Shown: piece after piece, positions 40,201 to 51,725 of the stretch | Numbering within the stretch: position 1 is the first letter of the stretch | Layout: the number at the start of each line of letters is the position of its first letter | NCBI GenBank assembly: GCA_900618795.1 | Contig: UYJD01000001.1 | Location: 2,312,823-2,376,822, forward strand | Source: Cyanodermella asteris | Taxonomy: Eukaryota; Ascomycota; Lecanoromycetes; Ostropales; Stictidaceae | Direction: 5' to 3' | DNA length: 64,000 bases | The notes under the pieces: model-generated | Database searches by the model: none | What the model was told of the DNA's origin: nothing | Seen by the model: only the letters and a program-made list of their open reading frames with translations | Made by a program: the position numbers and the translations under genes

Positions 40201-41962
40201 GGTGACGATGTCCGCTTGGATCGTTAGTGAGACGAGCGACACTGTTACTGTCACTTTCCAGGTCCAGGACACGGGTATCGGCATCGAGGAAGAAGTGCGC
40301 AAAAAACTGTTCAAGCCTTTCAGTCAAGCCGATTCCAGCACTGCAAGGCGTTTTGGTGGTACGGGTCTAGGACTGACGATCTCCAAGAACCTGGTCCAGC
40401 TCATGAAGGGCAGTATTCAGCTTGATTCGGTGCTTGGACAAGGAACCAAAGCGACATTCACCATCCCCTTTGCAAAGCGACAATTTACCGAGCGCCACGA
40501 ACCGCTTGTGAACCTGGGAGCCATGCCTGACCGCCTGTCCGGCGAAATGTCGATAAGCGGGCATGGCACATCGTCAGAGCGTGGTACGCCCCCACAGACG
40601 CCGGGAGAAGCTACACGCTTGCCTGGCAGTAGTCTCGCTAAGAAGGCTTTGAGCATTCCCTCTTCACACAGCGATCTCGCCCAGTTGTTGCCACCAGAGA
40701 AGCGAAAGGACGTTCATATTTTGGTCGTCGAAGATAACAACATCAACCAACAAATCGCCATACGAACGATCAAAAAGCTGGGCTTCAATGTCAGCGCCGT
40801 TTGGAATGGCAAAGAAGCGCTCGAGTATTTGTTGCAGACCAATCCATCCGATACGGCTCCAACCCCAGGGACGAGTCCGAAGAGTGTTCGCAAGCCGGAC
40901 GTAATCCTCATGGACGTCCAAATGCCAATCTTGGATGGCTATCGCGCGACTCACCAAATCCGCTACCACGACCCCTTTCGCCGGCTCCCGGGCATCGAAA
41001 ACACACCGATTGTTGCTATGACTGCCAGTGCTATACAAGGCGATCGAGAAAAGTGCCAGAAAGCTGGCATGGACGACTACCTCAGCAAGCCCGTCAACAG
41101 TGGCACTCTCGAGAAAATGCTTGTGAAATGGGCCTTGCGTAGCAAGCAAGGCCAGCAGAGTGAGCAGCAAAAGAGCGCTGCACAAAACAGCAGCCACTCC
41201 GACCACGACTCCAATTGCACCGAGACTGATATCCTGGCGAGCATACCGCCATTCAACCAGCCGGCATATGCACAGGACCTTTCGTCTGGTAAGACACAAA
41301 TCAATAACCCGAATAGCGCGTACAATAGCGGTCAAACTGGCAGCAAGACACGTCAGCCTTCTCGCCTGGGCGAAGCGCCCTCGTTTCCAGAGGTGATATC
41401 TCCACCTGCAGAGAACGAAGGAGATCGCGGACTACGCCGGCAAGCTGCCGAAGAAAAGGCCAGCGCACTCCGCGACGACAAGCTCGTGCAAGCTGCGGAA
41501 AGCGATGAAGATCACATCAGCCATAGCTCAGGTAGTCAAACCGGCGCTCCAGTTCGCGGACTTATGCGCCGGGCACACACCGCCAATCCAAGTGGTTTCG
41601 TGCGCGGGCGGCACAACGTCGAGGCACTAACAGCAGAAAACTTGGTGACGATGAATCGAGAACGTGAAGTCAGTGCAAGCACGGAATGTCCTAGCAACCC
41701 ACCATCTATAGAGAACGGTGCCCAGGACGACGAGAGCAGATGCCATCGGCCATCCGGTCTCGGGGGCCTACATTTCCAGGACAGCGCAGACAGCCTGGAG
41801 ACCAACCCTCCGACCCAAGCGTCCGTCGGCAGTCCGGCGGCGGCGCTCATGCAGGTGCCTTCAGGCTTGACCTCGAAGGCGACAGACATGCTCCAGCGTC
41901 CGACGGAGAATTTGAACCGAGAGGACAGCATGAAGACAATCACCCCTCGCAATTCTCGTTGA
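37241..41962 (+). CDS. Hybrid histidine kinase with PAS domains and C-terminal receiver
   Basis: This is a sensor kinase that autophosphorylates on His and passes phosphate to its own receiver Asp, feeding a Ypd1-type phosphorelay. Exons 37241-38948 and 38994-41962 are joined across a 45-nt intron (GTAAGT...TTACAG, branch GCTAAT), giving 1558 aa. Order: a Pro/Ser-rich head; PAS 1 near residue 128 (YLPTPLLVLSNLKTVVFAND); PAS 2 near 550-680 (PQIAWTTTP ... FSKRWYEYTGLTEEE ... GEWRWMLGRALPLRD); a further PAS-like segment near 690-815; HisKA with SHEIRTP and phospho-acceptor H844; HATPase with NLLTNSIKF, DTGIGI and GGTGLGL; receiver with VVEDNNINQ, LMDVQMP (D1210) and a K in YLSKPV. About 270 disordered residues follow the receiver. 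An alternative start is the ATG at 37301. No membrane helix is seen, so it is probably a soluble sensor. Confidence 0.93.
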
Positions 41963-42477
41963 GCAGCAGTAATTCAATTGGGAGACATTGGCAAGGACTC
42001 TGAGAGTCTTACACACGATGATATGACGAGGACACGGCCGCTTCCTTTGGGCAGCACAATTACGCGGAAGATCTTCGCCTGGACGTATGAGCCAGGGTGG
42101 TATTGAACTTGGATGAGGCATTTCGTGCCGGACTGAAGCCTTGGTGGGTGGGCCTTTTCGCAACGTATATATTTCAGGATTTTTTTTTTTGAATGTGCAT
42201 AGCATGGATGGGTTGAAGTAATTTGGATAACAGACAAGGTTGTCGAATCGTTACGACGCATCGGGTACCTCTGTGTAGAGAGAATCAAAATTCTGCCACT
42301 AAAAGGTCACAAGTCTACATCGATGTGCCGGGGTCTAGCATATGCAAAGTCGTATGAGGTTTTAGAGTACTAATCGAGTGAAGGGTTTGTTGCCGGCGAA
42401 GTTGTCCATCATATCGTCGTAATAAACGTTATCGAAGTAGCGTGATCAAGGCATTCGCCGGTTTCCCGCCCTTCAGA
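41963..42477. other. Convergent intergenic region
   Basis: This 515-bp region lies between the histidine kinase and P450 3' ends. It has a T tract near 42180. No feature was recognised. Confidence 0.4.
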
Positions 42478-44179
42478 CTACATCTCACCCTTCCTCCTCA
42501 CGGTGATCTCAACCTGATCGCTCGGCATATTCGTCATCATCATCCGCTTATTCTGCGGCCTCACCGCCCAAGGTTCGACGTCGTACATTTGCGTGACCAG
42601 AACCAACATCAACTTCATCTCCTGACTGGCAAAGAACCTCCCCGGACACGCATGGATGCCGCTGCCGAAGCTCGGAAAATTCGGCCCCACCGTGACCAAC
42701 GCCTGGTTCTTCAGCTCCAGCACCTTGCGTATATCCGCCTCGCTCTCGCCCTGCGCGCGCGCCGACTCGAGCCTCGCCTCGTACGCCTCCCGCGGCGCGC
42801 TGAAGCGGAAGGGCTGGTACGTCCCCGCGTCCTCGCCGTAAAAGGCCGGGTCGTGGTGGATGCCGAAGCTGTGGCAGGCGACCTGCACGCCGGCGGGGAT
42901 CCTGCCGATGCCGTCGCCAAAGTCGACGCCGCCGGGCGCCACGACCAGGCGGCCGATGCCGACCGCGCCCATTGTGCTGTAGCGCATGGATTCGCGGATC
43001 GCGCTGTCGTGGCGGTCCAGGCTGTTGATTGCGTCCTTGGTCCACGTGCCGCCGTGGGCGGCGAGGGCGCGGGCGGATTCTTCGCGGAGGCTTTCGACGG
43101 CGGCGGCGGCGGCGGCGCGGTCGGGCGAGCTGTAGATGTCGAGGAGCGTGTTGGTGATGCCCATGGATGTGGTGTGGATGGCGACCATGTTCAGGCCGAG
43201 CAGGCGGCGGGAGAGCATTCGGGGGTGGAGTTCGGCCGGGTCGGTTTGCGTTGCGAGGCATTCTTCGATCAGCCATTGCAGGGCGTCGTTGGGGGGTGTC
43301 CAGTCGAAGTTCGGGTCTCTGGACTTCTGCTGCGTGTTGGCGAGGCGTTTGGCGACGACGGGCATGGCATGGCTGAGGGCTTCGTCGAGGTTCTTCTTGT
43401 TTTGCCGGACGATGAGGGGTCCGACGAGCGGACGGAGCCATTTGGGCCACATGCGGATCATGGCGCCGCCGGCGAAGACGCCTTGAGAGTACAGCTTCGA
43501 GGACTCGAGGAAGGCTGGGTTGCGGCAGAGTTCTGCTCCTCCAAAGACCCTGTTTGCTGCACGGCTGACCAGACGCATGCAGGACGGGTACAGCTTGACT
43601 GCCGTCCACTCTTCGCTTGTGCCCCATTGGTCCTCGAGACCCAGTTTCAGCTCCTCCGCAATGTCGGCAGTCATCAACGGAAGCTTTCTGGTCAATTGCC
43701 GTCGGACGACATCCCATATGATACGCTTTGTAGCCTGAGATGTCACTTCCGACGGTGTACTTGCTCTGCAACGACTCTGAGTGCATATACTCGGCATCGA
43801 GCTTGTCACTTGGCCAGTAAGTAAGCTCCTTCAACTTGGAAGGAGGCAAGATGACATAGGGGGCATTGGCAAAGTACGGTACGGCGAAGGCTTTGCCCTT
43901 CTTGGAGTACTTCTCGTAGCCTTCCAGCAGGATGGTGTGCATGTTGCTCACGGTTCGGGCTTGGGCCTTGAGATTGGAGAAGAGTTCTTTGCGTACGCCG
44001 ACCCATGACTGCGTGCGCCAAAATCGGCCCTGTTCAGAGAAGGCGGGCTGGATGAGCGTGGTGTAGAGAATGTAGAGACCGGCCAGAAGGGAGAGACCTG
44101 TCACGGCCATGGAAGGGGAGGAAAGCCTCTCAGTTGGGGTGAGGGCTTCCATTGTCGTGTTTGAGTGGTAGCTCGTCAT
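42478..44179 (-). pseudogene. Cytochrome P450 interrupted by one frameshift
   Basis: This is a microsomal heme monooxygenase. The N-terminal frame starts at the ATG at 44179 (MTSYHSNTTMEAL), gives the membrane anchor MAVTGLSLLAGLYILYTTLI and family sequence to SLQSKYTVGSDIS. Near 43735 the frame changes by one base, and family sequence resumes immediately as ATKRIIWDVVRRQLTRKLP and continues to the end at 42478. Motifs in the second frame are an I-helix region MVAIHTTSMGITNTL, E-x-x-R as ESMR, a PFRFSAPRE block and heme loop FGSGIHACPG with the Cys ligand. No intron of usable size fits the break. It is therefore a one-base indel in the genome or in the assembly. All else is intact, about 560 codons. 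Similarity by eye is to fungal P450s of the ent-kaurene-oxidase-like group. Confidence 0.85.
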
Positions 44180-45201
44180 ACTCAGAGATGCTCTATCGTG
44201 AACATCCGACAAAAGCGATCATTTGGTAGCTGCAACTTGGTGGTACCAAACAGAAAATGATGGGGTGGATGTTTAGACAAACAGGCATGATGGAAAAGCA
44301 GATCGCAACAATACATATATCAAGCCGGCTATCTAGATCGGAGGCCTGTGGTACGCTGAGCGTAACCCATTTTGTCTGGGACACGCATCAGACCAAAAGC
44401 TATGCATTCATCGAAGCAAAGTACCACCGGCAGCAAAGACATTCCAAGACCGGGGTCAGACTCTGGAGCCACTGTGAGGACACACGCGAGCCCGAACATT
44501 ACACGTGCTCGGCAACACGCAGGAAATTCACCTGTTCAGTGACCGTTCACGCGATTATACCGCGACAGAGTAGCCTGCTACAGTAGCAAGCAAACAGGAG
44601 TTACCCTTTTCGCTCTGTCCACCAACCTTGGGCGTCGTCGAAGCGGTGTTTGTCAGCCAATAGGTGTCAGTTGATATGTCGAACCCCGCTCGGCTCTCGT
44701 GCCGGACGTTTGTACATGACGCTGATCTTGCCCTTGTGGTAGGCAAACTATGGCACGACAGAATGTAGGGTGAAGGTCAGAACCAAGGCGATTGCGTGCA
44801 TGAACGACAAACGAAATCGTCTTGTACGTATGAACGATGATTTGTGGAGCCGGAAACGCTGCGATCGGCGGCATCCTTCCGACATCCGAACTCCAGCTTG
44901 AAAGGAATGCTACTCACAACTATGCACGCTTATGCTAAACGCGAACGAGTGCAGTCGTCCGACTGTGTCTGGAGAGATACTGCAGTGCGACTTCGCTTGC
45001 GGCTGCTCCAGACTCTAAGCAAGCCTACGCACGGCGCTGGGTTCTGGAAGCGCACAACAGCTACAGCGCGGACTCTGCTATGCGCTTGACATGCCCCGAG
45101 GTTTTGAATTCAAGAATACCCTAAGGATGTTCACTGACGCGGGTCCGAAGCCTCTAACCTCACAGACTACTGCTAACTGCACTTGAAGTCACACGAAACT
45201 A
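44180..45201. other. Intergenic region
   Basis: This 1.0-kb region lies upstream of the P450 and downstream of the disordered orphan. No credible gene, RNA or repeat was seen. Confidence 0.4.
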
Positions 45202-47569
45202 TCAGTCCGCTCTTGTGCCTCTCTGATTTTCTGACACCGCTGGTTGTTCTACAGTATTTGAAACGTGATCCCGCCAACGCTGAATCCTCTCTAGTCGAGT
45301 CCCACGAGGCTCCGGATTTCGCCAGGGTCGTGAACCGTATCTGTCCTGCCAGATACCGAAGCGTCCATCTGACATATGTCCACCTCCAGGTTGCATCCAC
45401 ATGGTAGCAGGGCCTCCAGGGCCATCCATCTGCCCGGTTGTCGGTGGTCTCTGCTGAAACTGTGCTCGAAGATCATGCCTCTGCTGGCGGCGACGTGGCG
45501 CTCCTCGTATCAACGCTTCTCCTTCCCGGAAAGGGTAAGTCGTACGCCCTGTACGATGGAATATGCCAGGTTGGCCCATTGTCTCTGCTGTTGCATCGAC
45601 TGCCCGATCGATGGCGTTGGCAGCTCTCGCTGTGTCATCCTGGACAACGACTACTGGAGAACCCGTAGCTAGCATTGGAGCGCGGCGACTGCCTGGAAGA
45701 CCAACTTGACTGTCATGCTGCTCGCTGAACTGAAAGTCACGGCCTCGTGGCGCCAGCCGACGCGATATGCTCGGCAGACGCAGACTGCCGCGCTGATTGG
45801 GGTTTGGTTCGCGTATGTCTTGGAATCGTATTGTATCGGCTGAAGAGTCGTGGCTCCAGTCGCGAGCTGGTGGGTCGGAACCAACAGGAGTGGTACTATC
45901 ATCACGCTGAAGGTGTCCACGAAACCTAGGAATCGCAGAGCGTAATTGACGTGAAGAGGAAGGACGACCCGGCGATGGTGGCCTTCTATGGATGGGGTTG
46001 TAAGGTCGCCCACTGCTTGAGCGTTGAGGTGGAGGTGGACCTGCTTGTGAGGCCCGATTTGTAGGCCCAGGCCCTGGTAACTTATGGCCAGAGCTTCGAC
46101 GTTCACGGGCGCGATCTGAAACGGAGTGCCACAGGTCAGCTGCTTGTTGACGGTGCCAAGATCGGCGTGAAGGGCGCATGGTGGCATACGGGCTTTCGTA
46201 GTAGGTGCTTGCGGGTTCAGTGATCTCTCTGAGGGCGCGGCCATGGTCAAGTTGGGTAGGGGGATCTATGGGATTGATGTGCGATTCAGGACGTGGACCT
46301 GAGCGTCCGTGAAAGGTATTATACTGTCTTGAAACGTTGGCTCGTGGGCTTGCAATATACTCATCAGGAAGATTGGAATTGATCGACGGATTGAAAGATA
46401 CAGGGGTAGGCATCGCTGGGCCGATTGCACGTACTGACGTCTGAGAAGCGGAGCTATGGTGGATCGCAAAAGGAGCCTGCGACCCTATGATGCGTCCAGC
46501 TGGATGAAGAGCCGGCTGCACTTGGGTGGTTGGCAATGATGCTCTTTCCAACGTAGTTGAGCTTTGCTCCGCGATGGACGCCTCTTGTGAACGATGATCT
46601 GTAGCTGGGTCGGTAACTTGAGGCTGATGGGACTGTGGGGTTCTCAGGCGTCTTCGCCAGACGTCCCGTAGTCCCGGTGATAAGACTGGGATTTGCGTCT
46701 GGCTTGTGCTGGGGCCAGCCATCGGCCGAGCCACTGACGAAGCTGGGGCTCTTTCAGGTGCTGAAGGCTACTCAGATCGAGCAGATGTTCCAGCAGTCGC
46801 GCTCACCTGGACCGGCGTGCGAGTTCTGTAGGGGAGAGAGAAGCCAAAAGGTAACCGACGCTTCTTAACACTTGAAGTGGCCGAGGGCTGACTATTAGAC
46901 CGCTCGGCCAGGCTAGACGGCCTGTCTTCTCCTGTACAGTCAGGCGATACGGAGGCCATGACCCAGGAAACGGATGGCGGGCTCTGCGTGGATTGCTCGC
47001 TCGCTGGAGATGTGTCATGCACTATCGTTGCATCGTCTGTGCCTTCTTGTGGTAGGGGGCTCCCCTCGCGCGATATTCTGATTGGTGACAGACCCATAGG
47101 GGCTAACGAAGTCGAACGAGGACCTGGAATCGGAGGCAGAAATGGACCTTGACCTTTGACTGGAGCCGTGATATCTTCTGGCATATCGGCCGCCTTCGTG
47201 GTAGCCACATCGTCATCCGGTCCGAGACTTACAGCGTTCTGCTCGCACTGCTTGTCCTGGTCTTTGACTGCATGGGTCGTTAGCACTATGAGCTACCAAC
47301 TGAATTCCTTGCTTACTTGTATCTGGGGTCAGAGTCTTGCATCCGGCATCCTCCAATATCCGTCTCCAAAAGTCAGGGTCATGCTTGGGAATAGGCTCCG
47401 GCCATGTGAGCTCGAGCCGTGCCTTTCTTGCAAACTCAGAGATGGGCGAACGCTCGCGTGGGCGATATGTTGTCGGCTTGGGAGAGATTTGCCTCATACG
47501 ACTGCGAGCTCTGTGCCACTGCGAGTCCCGCTCGTTCAGCTCGAGACGCGTGGCAGGGTACCGAAGCAT
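45202..47569 (-). CDS. Disordered Pro/Ser/Arg-rich orphan protein
   Basis: The model has exons 47569-47317, 47267-46807 and 46767-45202, giving 759 aa. Intron 1 (GTAAGC...GTGCTAAC...ATGCAG, 49 nt) is well supported by its branch site. Intron 2 would be only 39 nt (GTGAGC...GAGTAG) and removes a single in-frame TAG, so it is either a tiny intron or a nonsense mutation. The first 90 residues look the most ordered (RLELNERDSQWHRARSRM, LTWPEPIPKHDPDFWRRI). The rest is low-complexity with many Pro, Ser, Arg and Gln and no membrane segment. A late block, ANAIDRAVDATAETMGQPG, may be helical. No domain was recognised and the function is unknown. Confidence 0.6.
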
Positions 47570-48173
47570 CCTGTTGGTCGTGCAAAAAGGTATGCAACTG
47601 TGCTAGAAAATGTGGATTAATGAAAGGCGGCTGTGGACAAGAGTGCGGACAGCCTTGGGGGAAGCTGGTGGACAAACTGCAGGACGGGGGGTTGAAGGTG
47701 GAAGCAGCGGTGGGCGAAATGAGAGCATGGCGGCAAGTCCAGTTGCAAAGGCGCACTTGGAGTCAATGTCAATGGCATCAATTGGAGCGTTCATTTGTGA
47801 TGAATGCATGGCAGTTTGTTCATAGCTTAGCTGCATTGAATGGAATGGCTGGCCTCAATAGGACCGCGAAGGACGGACCAAGAAGACCCCCAGCGCATAC
47901 TGTAAGTGGCTTGGCAGATTGGCAGGCCTGAGATGCATCCTGGGCGTATGAGCTTGACGACGAGTTCTGCGAAGAGTGTATACAGCATTGCTCGGCCCTT
48001 GGCACTGGTTCTCATTGAAGCATGACCGTCCCTCTTCGCTAAGATTCGAGTCGAGGAGAACAGAACGTCTGTGCGCCGATGCCAAGAATTTTGGGATAGA
48101 CCTCCATGTACAAGTTCAGAACCAGTCTTCATCTCTACCCATTTGAAGCTTCGAATGTACCCATGTGGGAAGA
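47570..48173. promoter_or_regulatory. Divergent spacer, disordered orphan / PIG-H gene
   Basis: These 604 bp lie between divergent starts. Short open frames on both strands lack coding signals. The orphan gene could extend upstream here if it has another exon. Confidence 0.35.
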
Positions 48174-48958
48174 ATGTTTGCATCTACTCCGCGTCTCACC
48201 ATCAGGCGGCCATCTCCGACTACCATCGGATTCTTGGTTTCCAACGCGCCTACCGCCTCTCCTCTGCTGTCGTATCTCCTGATCGGTGCTCGGATTCTAC
48301 TTGCCTTGGTATCGTCTGCGTCACTTCTCCTGAAGTATTGTCTTACAGAGTCGGAATTTTTAAACTCGAAGTCTGGCAGCTTTGAGGGCATCAAACTGTT
48401 TAAAGGCCAACATGATGTTCTCCAAAGTCTAGTTGACTTAGTTCTCCATTATCCTTGGCACGTCGTGGCCCCTATACTGTTCGCTGCGCTGTACCTCAGC
48501 TGTCGACGCTTCTACACGGGTATGACCATAACCCTGCGGTATCGTGATGTCTAATGATAACAAAAGACAGAAGAATCTCTGCTCGTGCTACAGTCACTGG
48601 GAATCCAGACCAGTACCTCGTCGAGTCTGTATCTAAGCGCACCAACCACCCGATTCATCCCAACATCTGAGATCCAGGATATCTTCATTCACGAGGCTTT
48701 CATTGGCTTCGAGGTTCGATACTATTTGGCCATCGTCGCCAAAGATGAACCCGAAATGGTCGTTGTTTTCTCGGTACACCTTTGGCGCTCCATTCTTCGT
48801 GTTGACTCAGCTGATCGTTGCAGAAACTATTGCCTCGCCGTGCGATCCTTGAAGAGGTCTGGCGAGGTGCCCGTGCTTGCCTTTTTGCCAATTTGCAGCC
48901 TGGACCTAATACCACGAAGCCAACAAGCCATCTCCGTACGGCAAGTGCGAAAGCTTGA
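48174..48958 (+). CDS. gpi15: GPI-GlcNAc transferase subunit PIG-H (Gpi15)
   Basis: It is part of the ER complex that adds GlcNAc to phosphatidylinositol, the first step of GPI-anchor synthesis. Exons are 48174-48519, 48571-48773 and 48824-48958, giving 227 aa. Both introns are 50-51 nt and in consensus (GTATGA...GACAG; GTACAC...TTGCAG). Two hydrophobic segments, LLIGARILLALVSSASLL and PWHVVAPILFAALYLSC, precede the PIG-H domain: EESLLVLQSLGIQ, RFIPTSEIQDIFIHEAF and, across the second splice, VVVFSKLLPRRAILEEVW. That last block (F-x-K-L-L-P-R-R-x-x-L-x-x-V) is the family hallmark and confirms the intron. The ATG at 48174 is the first in frame. It ends 56 bp from the convergent Rpc17 gene. Confidence 0.9.
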
Positions 48959-49014
48959 GGCGCCTTGTTCTGGCCGCCGCGCAGACGAGCAAGCTTGCCA
49001 CCGCGCTTTGCAGC

Positions 49015-49599
49015 TCAATCACCGTCCTCGCCGTTAGCAGCAATGTCGACTTCCATAGCTTCGAGCTTTTCTTCAAGGGGCGAGCCAAGAATTTGGTTGA
49101 TTGTTTCGAGCATCTGCGCCTGATCCTCGCTATCGGGTACACGGACATCCAGCTCCTCAACAATCACGTCGAGGCCGATCGTGTCGGTCGGCTTTATATT
49201 CAAAATCATGATGAGCTCCGCCTTGGTCAAGTCGAATCGCTTGAGGTCCCCAAGAAGCTTGCGAATCGAGCCTTGAGGATATTTGGAGTAGTCAGGCAAG
49301 GCATTTGCTTTTGTGCCGGCAGAAAAGTATGAGTTGATCTGTACAATTCTAGCTTCGCCTGGACCAAGAAGAACGGTGAGCATACCTGCTGTGCCATCAG
49401 AGGATACTGATCACCAGTCTTGTCGGCATGTTGCTTCTCCTTCTTCACATCCGGATCTCTGCTGGTGCGTTTGGCCCATTCTTCGTTGAAGTGGTTGAGT
49501 ACCTCACCATTGGACAAGACAGCGTCCTGCACGGCTTCGATCTAGCCAACCAGTCAGAAGAGACCACGATTACGACTACAGAGTGATACGAACTTTCAT
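49015..49599 (-). CDS. rpc17: RNA polymerase III subunit Rpc17 (C17/Rpc9, Rpb4-like)
   Basis: This is a stalk subunit of RNA polymerase III that pairs with C25 and helps initiation through Brf1. Exons are 49599-49594, 49541-49386 and 49338-49015, giving 161 aa, the normal length. The first exon holds only ATG AAA. The 52-nt intron (GTTCGT...GGCTAG) then yields MKIEAVQDAVLSNGEVLNHF, the characteristic start of C17. The second intron (GTATGC...TACAG, 47 nt) joins PLMAQQ to INSYFS. The C-terminal HRDC-like part reads FDLTKAELIMILNIKPTD and LDVIVEELDVRV, as in Rpc9/CGRP-RCP. It is convergent with gpi15 and divergent from nop58. Confidence 0.92.
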
Positions 49600-50067
49600 G
49601 TTGATATCTTGTTAGGTCGTTGCAGGAGTGCGATATGCTCAATCGGTCACAGAGCTCTACTCGCCAAGCTTCGGTACGGTGAAGCGTAACTGACTGGTGT
49701 TGAAATATATTGAACGGCGGCCCAGTCTTATCGATCAAATGGACACACAACAGCGCCCTCTAGCTGTGCAAGTAGTGCGACCGCCTTGTAGCAATTTTGT
49801 ATCGGCATAGTTCTGTGCCACTGCTATATAACCTTTGAGCTGCTTGGTGTTGGAAAAGCGGTGCTCGACGGCGGTGCAGCGGCAGCGCCAAGGCCGGCGC
49901 ACAAAAGGCCCGAGCGGAGCTTGAAGCTCGCTGCTCGAAAATTGTTCGCGCATCTGCTCCAGTCTTTTTCTCCCATCAAAGCTTCCGGTGAAGAAGTTGC
50001 ACTTTGCATCTGAGGTCGCACCGCCTACATTCGCGAGTCCACTGTTCTCGCTTTGACGGTCGACACG
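49600..50067. promoter_or_regulatory. Shared divergent promoter, rpc17 / nop58
   Basis: These 468 bp lie between the ATGs of a Pol III subunit and a box C/D snoRNP core protein, both needed for ribosome production. Co-regulation is inferred from the arrangement. I did not find a clear RRPE or PAC box by eye. Confidence 0.45.
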
Positions 50068-51693
50068 ATGCCTCTCTTCGTGCTTGCAGGTATGCCCGGC
50101 AATGAATTTTCACTGTGCGCGGAGGATGGTCGGCTGACTTTCTTGCAGAAACCCCCGCGGGTTACGCCTTGTTGAAGGCGAAAGGTATGCCAGAATCTCA
50201 ATCGCCAGGCGTGTGCTGCGCTATTGGAAATCATATCCTGACGCTTTCCAGATAAGAAGCTTCTCCAAAGAGACGACCTTGAGGAAGTCTCCTCCAGTGC
50301 GGAACGAGTCTGCGAGCTGCTTAAGCTCAAAACCTTCGACAAGTTCGATTCGGCCGCGAGCACCGTTGAGGAAGCCTCAGCCCTTATCGATGGAAAAATC
50401 ACGTCAAAGCTGTCGAGTCTGCTCGACACAATCAAAGATGAGAAGAAGGCTTCTTTAGCGGTTGGAGACAAAATGCTCGCCAGTGCGATCAAGAAGCTCG
50501 GACTCCCCCTCGAGCCTCTCTTCGACTCCAACGTCGCCGAGCTTTACCGTGGCATCCGTGAACATTTGCCTTCTCTAATCCCTGCCATGGCACCCGAACA
50601 GATGGCTGGCATTCGATTGGGTATGGCACATTCACTTTCTCGACACAAGCTCAAATTCTCCACCGCCAAGTTCGACACGATGATTGTGCAGGCTATTGGG
50701 TTGCTGGACGAGCTCGATAAAGAGCTGAATACCTACGCTATGCGGGTCAAGGAGTGGTACGGATGGCATTTCCCAGAACTTGCTCGTATCATCAACGACA
50801 ACTTGGCCTACGCACGTGTCATCCTGAAAGTTGGCATGCGAACAAATGCATCCGATTCAGACCTTGCGGAAATCTTGCCCGAAGACATCGAGGTTGCCGT
50901 GAAAGCGGCGGCCGAAGTCTCCATGGGTACCGAGATCACGGAAGAGGACCTTGACAACATTAGATCCCTAGCCGAGCAAGTGGTCAACTTTACCGAATAC
51001 CGCCAACAGCTTTCCTCTTATCTCACGTCGCGAATGCAAGCCATTGCCCCCAACACCACCGCTCTACTTGGAGAGCTTGTCGGTGCACGCCTCATTGCCC
51101 ATGCTGGCAGTCTCATGAGTCTCGCCAAGGCTCCTGCCTCGACAATTCAAATCCTCGGTGCCGAGAAGGCCCTGTTCCGTGCACTGAAGACGAAACACGA
51201 TACACCAAAATACGGGTTGATCTACCATGCCTCCCTCGTTGGGCAGGCGTCCGGTAAGAACAAGGGAAAAATTGCTCGTGTCCTTGCCGCCAAGACGGCC
51301 ATCGGGTCCCGCGTCGACGCACTCTCCGAGTGGGGCGCCGAGACCGAAGGTGATACTGACGCAGTCACCGAGGAGGAAAAGTCCGCACTCGGTCTTGAGG
51401 CCAGAATCAAGATTGAGCGCCAGCTTTCAAAGCTCGAGGGCAAGCCTCTCAAAGCAAAAGGTGTTGCAATCGCGCCCAATGGTGCTGCTCAGCCCGGCAA
51501 ATGGGAAATCAAGGAGGCGCGCAAATACAACAAAGATGCTGATGGCCTGACTGGTGATGAACCGGCAGCTTTGGTCCCGGTCGCAGAGAAGAAGGACAAG
51601 AAACCCAAGATCGAAGTGATTGAGGAAGATTCGGACGACGATTCGGACGACGAAGATGACTCTGATGACGATGAGGAGGAGGATGACGAGGAG

Positions 51694-51725
<32 letters not shown>

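Noticed and set aside
42548-43730. Arg/Pro-rich continuation of the P450 N-terminal frame
   Set aside because: After the frameshift this frame reads a low-complexity Arg/Pro sequence, while the true P450 text lies in the neighbouring frame.
42442-43824. 460-codon plus-strand frame over the P450
   Set aside because: It is a GC-rich shadow of the P450, whose heme, I-helix and ExxR motifs are on the minus strand.
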